Assembly: GCA_019690055.1 (NCBI GenBank)
Contig: JADGGF010000245.1
Span: forward strand, 1-6,765
From: Micromonosporaceae bacterium
GTDB lineage: Bacteria > Actinomycetota > Actinomycetes > Mycobacteriales > Micromonosporaceae
Length of the DNA stretch: 6,765 bases
Reading direction: 5' to 3'
Position 1 is the first letter of the stretch. Each line of letters starts with the position of its first letter. The notes under the pieces were generated by a model that saw nothing but the letters and a program-made list of their open reading frames with translations, searched no databases and was not told the origin of the DNA. The position numbers and the translations under genes are program-made. Shown piece after piece: positions 3,907-6,765 of the stretch.

Positions 3907-6765
3907 TCAGGTCCGCCAGATCACCGCCGTGTCAGGTTCGTAGCTGCAGAGGCGGCCGGTCTTGATCGCGTTGCGCAGATGCCGGGCGAGCGCCCGGTCC
4001 TCGGCCTCGATCGCGCGCACCGCGTCCCGGATGCGCATCGTCACCGCCTTTCGCGCGCGCTCCGCCGGGTCGCCCGCCCGACGGGTGCGGCCGCCGAGCC
4101 CGACCGCCTCGCCGAGCTGCGCGGCGATCGCCGTCCGCTCGGCCTGCAGGCGCTCGATCTCGTCCGGATCCGTCGCCTCGGCGATCCGCTGGTCCAGCTC
4201 GACGATCCGGTTCCGGTACGCCCGCCGGGCGGCCGGGTCGCGCCCCGGTCCGAGGTCGTGGCCGGCCGGCCCGGCCCCCGCGGCGCCGAGATCGACGGCC
4301 GGCACGGGTCGGCCCGGCCGCGTGAGCAGCACCGCCAGGTCGCGCATGCCCTTGCTGTCCGGGACCGTACACTCACGGTTCCGCCAGGCCAGCCGCCAGA
4401 ACCGGCCCTCAAGGCGAATGCGGCCCACCTCGGCCGGGCCATCCTCCACTGGGGAGCGTGCCCCGGGCAGCTCAGCCAGGGCCGCGTCGACCTGTCGGGC
4501 CAGCAGGGGCGCCCCGACCCGCCGGTACGTCTCGGCGGCCGTACGCAGGTGGCCCTCGGCTGTCCGGTTGCGACCCAGGAACGCCGCGAGGCGGCCGAGC
4601 TGGTGCCCGACCGTGCCGAAGACGGCGGCGCCGATGCCGTCGACCGCCCAGATGTGCTCGTACGGTCGCAGCGTGTCGAGCAATCGGGCCGCCACGGCCC
4701 GATCGCCCAGCCGCAAGGCGAGCTCGGCCAGCGCCCAGTGACCCTGGACCCATTCAGAGTCCTGGATGATGTCGTCGGCCGGGGTCTGTTGGAAGCAGCG
4801 CAGCACGTCCTCCCCATCGCTCGTGTCCCCGGCGGCGGCGAGCAGCACGGCGGGGCCGGCCCGGTAGGTCACCGGCATGGCCGCGGTGGGCATGGTCTCG
4901 TCCAGCCGGCGCACCGACTCGACGATCTGGTCTGCGGATCCGCCGAGCAGGTGGGCGTGCATCCGCAGCGTGAACACCAGGAGCTGGGCGTTGCCGCTGC
5001 CGGCCCGGCGGCCGATCTCCTCCGCGACGGCGGCGTGCCGGAACGCCGCGGCGATGTCGCCCGCGAGCAGCGCCCGCATGCCGCGCCAGACCGCGGGCAG
5101 CCATCGATAGAGCGGAATGCCGGCGCGGTCCGCAATGAACTCATACTCTTCTATCTCACGATCCACTGCGGACAGTTCGCCCGCCTCCAGAAGGGCCACC
5201 AGTCGCAGCCGCCGGGCCAGCAGCCCGGCCACGGGGTCCGGGGCAACGGCGAGCATCCGCTCGGCGCTCGCCAACCGCTGGCGTACGTAGTCCGGGCCGG
5301 CGACCGCGTCGCAGTAGGCCGCCAGCGCCGCCACCGTGACCGCCCCGTCGCCGGAGCGCTCGGCCAGGTCGACCGCCTCCTCGGCCAGCCGCCGGCGGTC
5401 CAGCCCGGTGCCGAGCCCGGTCAGCGCGACGGAGAGCCGGGCCAGCACGGCCGGGCGCAACGCCGTTTCCTCAGCCGCCAACGCGGCCAGCGCATCACGC
5501 AGCAGGTCGACCTGTTCGCGGTCAGCGATCGGCACCTCGAAGCCGGCGATCCCGCCCCCGAGGCCGAGGGCCGCAGCGGCCAGGTCGGCGGCCCGGCCCG
5601 CCGTCGCCGCCAGGTGGGCCGCCTCCACAAAGGACGATCGGGCACCCGCGGCGTCGCCGGCGAGGCGTTGCGCCTCGCCCAGCCTCAGCAGCACATCGAC
5701 CCGGTCCGCTCCGGGTGCGGCGAGCGCCCGGCGCAGATGGACGACGGCCTGCTCAAAGCCCAAGCCGTCGACCGCCGCCCGCGCCGCCCGCAGCGACCAC
5801 ACCGCGGCCCGATCGGGCGCATCCGGACCGTAGGCCTGCGACCAGTGGTGAGCCAGCCGCTCGGCATCCCCCGCGCTACCCCGCTCTTCCAACGCCTCCG
5901 CGACCGCGCGATGCAGCCGCCCCCGCTCCACCCGGGAGAGATCGGCGGCGAGCACCTCCCGTACCAAGGCGTGCCTGAAGCCGAGGCGACGCGCGACCGG
6001 ATCGTCGACGAGCAACCGCGCCCGGACCGCCTCGTCGAGTATCGTGGCCACCTCGTCGCGGGACCGGCCGACCACCGTGGCGAGCAGCTCCTCATCGATG
6101 GGATCCCGGCCCGCCACCTCGGTCTCGGCGATCACCGCCGCCGCGGTGAGCAGCGCGTGGCAGGACTGGCTCAGCCGGGCGAGCCGTCGCCGAAGCACCT
6201 CCTGCACGCCGGGCGGCACCACAAACGCTGGCCTGCCCCGGGCGTCGGCTCCGGTGAGGGTCAGCAGGCGGGCGACCTCGGTCAGGAAGAACGGATTGCC
6301 GCCGGTCCGACTGACCACATCGGACACCGTGACGTCGTCCACACGGTCGCCAGCGATGGCGTAGACGAGCCGCCGCGCGGCCTCGGGGTCGAGCACCGGC
6401 ACCGGGACGCGACGCAGATGCGTGGGTAGCTCCCGCAGCGCCTCCCCCACGGCCGCCGGCGCCTCGCCCGGGTCGTCGCGGGCCGTGAGCAGCAGCGCCA
6501 CCGCCATGGCGGGCACCGCCTCGACCACGGTGCGCAGCAGCACCAGCGAGGGCACCTCAGCCCAATGAAGATCCTCTATTATTAGCACCAGCGGTTGCTG
6601 CCGGCTGGCGGAGTCGAGCGCCTCCACGACAGCGGCGAAGAGCATGGCCCGGTCGTCGCCACCCGCCCCGACGCCCTCGAAGCTCAGGCCCGGAGCCACT
6701 GGGGCCAGCGCCCGACGCCACGGCCAGTACGGTGGCATGCCCGCCGCCGAGCACCAGGCCCGCAC
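3907..6765 (-). CDS. Large AAA-type ATPase/TPR regulator-like protein, 5' end outside window
   Basis: 952 residues are visible and the true start is beyond the right edge (the GTG at 6765 is not a believable start). The visible part opens with RAWCSAAGMPPYWPWRRAL, the segment that follows the P-loop in LAL/MalT-like STAND-type ATPases, so Walker A must lie outside. Walker B is LVLIIEDLHW at about 59-68, a sensor-1-like strand LLLTARDD is at 91-98, and GGNPFFLTEVARLL is at 155-168. A helical/winged region follows, including GFRHALVREVL. A long Ala/Leu/Arg-rich helical repeat region resembling TPRs fills roughly 300-770. The end (about 786-952) is distinct: EGRFWRLAWRNRECTV, DSKGMRDLAVLL, a charged coiled-coil-like stretch (RIVELDQRIAEAT, ERLQAERTAIA), then a basic region (RARKAVTMRIRDAVRAIEAE). 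No LuxR-type helix-turn-helix is visible. I recall similar tails in actinobacterial ATP-binding proteins. Likely an ATP-dependent signalling or transcriptional regulator. Its target is not evident. The methyltransferase gene follows by 75 nt. Confidence 0.85.
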   Translation of the reverse strand: MRAWCSAAGMPPYWPWRRALAPVAPGLSFEGVGAGGDDRAMLFAAVVEALDSASRQQPLVLIIEDLHWAEVPSLVLLRTVVEAVPAMAVALLLTARDDPGEAPAAVGEALRELPTHLRRVPVPVLDPEAARRLVYAIAGDRVDDVTVSDVVSRTGGNPFFLTEVARLLTLTGADARGRPAFVVPPGVQEVLRRRLARLSQSCHALLTAAAVIAETEVAGRDPIDEELLATVVGRSRDEVATILDEAVRARLLVDDPVARRLGFRHALVREVLAADLSRVERGRLHRAVAEALEERGSAGDAERLAHHWSQAYGPDAPDRAAVWSLRAARAAVDGLGFEQAVVHLRRALAAPGADRVDVLLRLGEAQRLAGDAAGARSSFVEAAHLAATAGRAADLAAAALGLGGGIAGFEVPIADREQVDLLRDALAALAAEETALRPAVLARLSVALTGLGTGLDRRRLAEEAVDLAERSGDGAVTVAALAAYCDAVAGPDYVRQRLASAERMLAVAPDPVAGLLARRLRLVALLEAGELSAVDREIEEYEFIADRAGIPLYRWLPAVWRGMRALLAGDIAAAFRHAAVAEEIGRRAGSGNAQLLVFTLRMHAHLLGGSADQIVESVRRLDETMPTAAMPVTYRAGPAVLLAAAGDTSDGEDVLRCFQQTPADDIIQDSEWVQGHWALAELALRLGDRAVAARLLDTLRPYEHIWAVDGIGAAVFGTVGHQLGRLAAFLGRNRTAEGHLRTAAETYRRVGAPLLARQVDAALAELPGARSPVEDGPAEVGRIRLEGRFWRLAWRNRECTVPDSKGMRDLAVLLTRPGRPVPAVDLGAAGAGPAGHDLGPGRDPAARRAYRNRIVELDQRIAEATDPDEIERLQAERTAIAAQLGEAVGLGGRTRRAGDPAERARKAVTMRIRDAVRAIEAEDRALARHLRNAIKTGRLCSYEPDTAVIWRT

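Noticed and set aside
3907..4100. LuxR-type helix-turn-helix at the end of the ATPase
   Set aside because: I looked for the typical LuxR pattern (LTxRExEVL ... NKxIAxxL) in the C-terminus and did not find it.
2533..6429. 1298-codon open frame on the plus strand
   Set aside because: It runs antisense to the methyltransferase and ATPase genes, which have clear motifs. Its translation is His/Arg/Gly-rich with no family signature. Long antisense frames are expected in very GC-rich coding DNA.

Overview
The window is very GC-rich DNA (roughly 70% by eye) with strongly GC-biased third codon positions, GTG/ATG starts and a mycobacterium-like fabG(mabA)-fabI(inhA) pair. This points to an actinobacterium. 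A Micromonosporaceae-like host is my guess, from the gene content and the AGGAAGG-type extragenic palindromes. No RNA gene, insertion sequence or CRISPR array was seen.

Layout. Positions 2-166 (+) hold the 3' end of an unrecognised gene that converges on the fatty-acid operon. Positions 278-1852 (-) hold a two-gene FAS-II operon. fabG (3-oxoacyl-ACP reductase, very close to mycobacterial MabA) is transcribed first, then fabI (InhA-type enoyl-ACP reductase). They catalyse the first and last reductive steps of each elongation cycle. The 97-nt gap between them carries a hairpin followed by five U's, and then a second hairpin whose sequence is the inverse of the first. The two could fold as a terminator or as one long alternative stem.

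Positions 1853-2706 contain no standard-sized intact gene but are not empty. Back-to-back promoter-like elements lie at about 1886-1968. A 14-codon ORF with a near-perfect Shine-Dalgarno sequence has its start codon inside a hairpin (2053). A convincing 29-residue single-pass membrane peptide lies at 2247-2336, followed by a GC-rich terminator-like stem-loop (2342-2390). After that comes a decayed short-chain dehydrogenase/reductase remnant on the minus strand (about 2431-2640).

Positions 2707-6765 (-) hold a second unit: a very large AAA-type ATPase/TPR protein of the LAL/MalT-like class, running off the right edge without its Walker A motif, followed 75 nt later by a class I SAM-dependent methyltransferase with an N-terminal winged-helix domain. 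The ATPase ends in a basic, helical C-terminal module rather than a LuxR helix-turn-helix. The two genes may be co-transcribed. Their target is not visible here.

The most interesting points are the possible terminator/antiterminator between fabG and fabI, and the small orphan transcription unit (promoter, leader ORF, membrane micropeptide, terminator) divergent from fabG.
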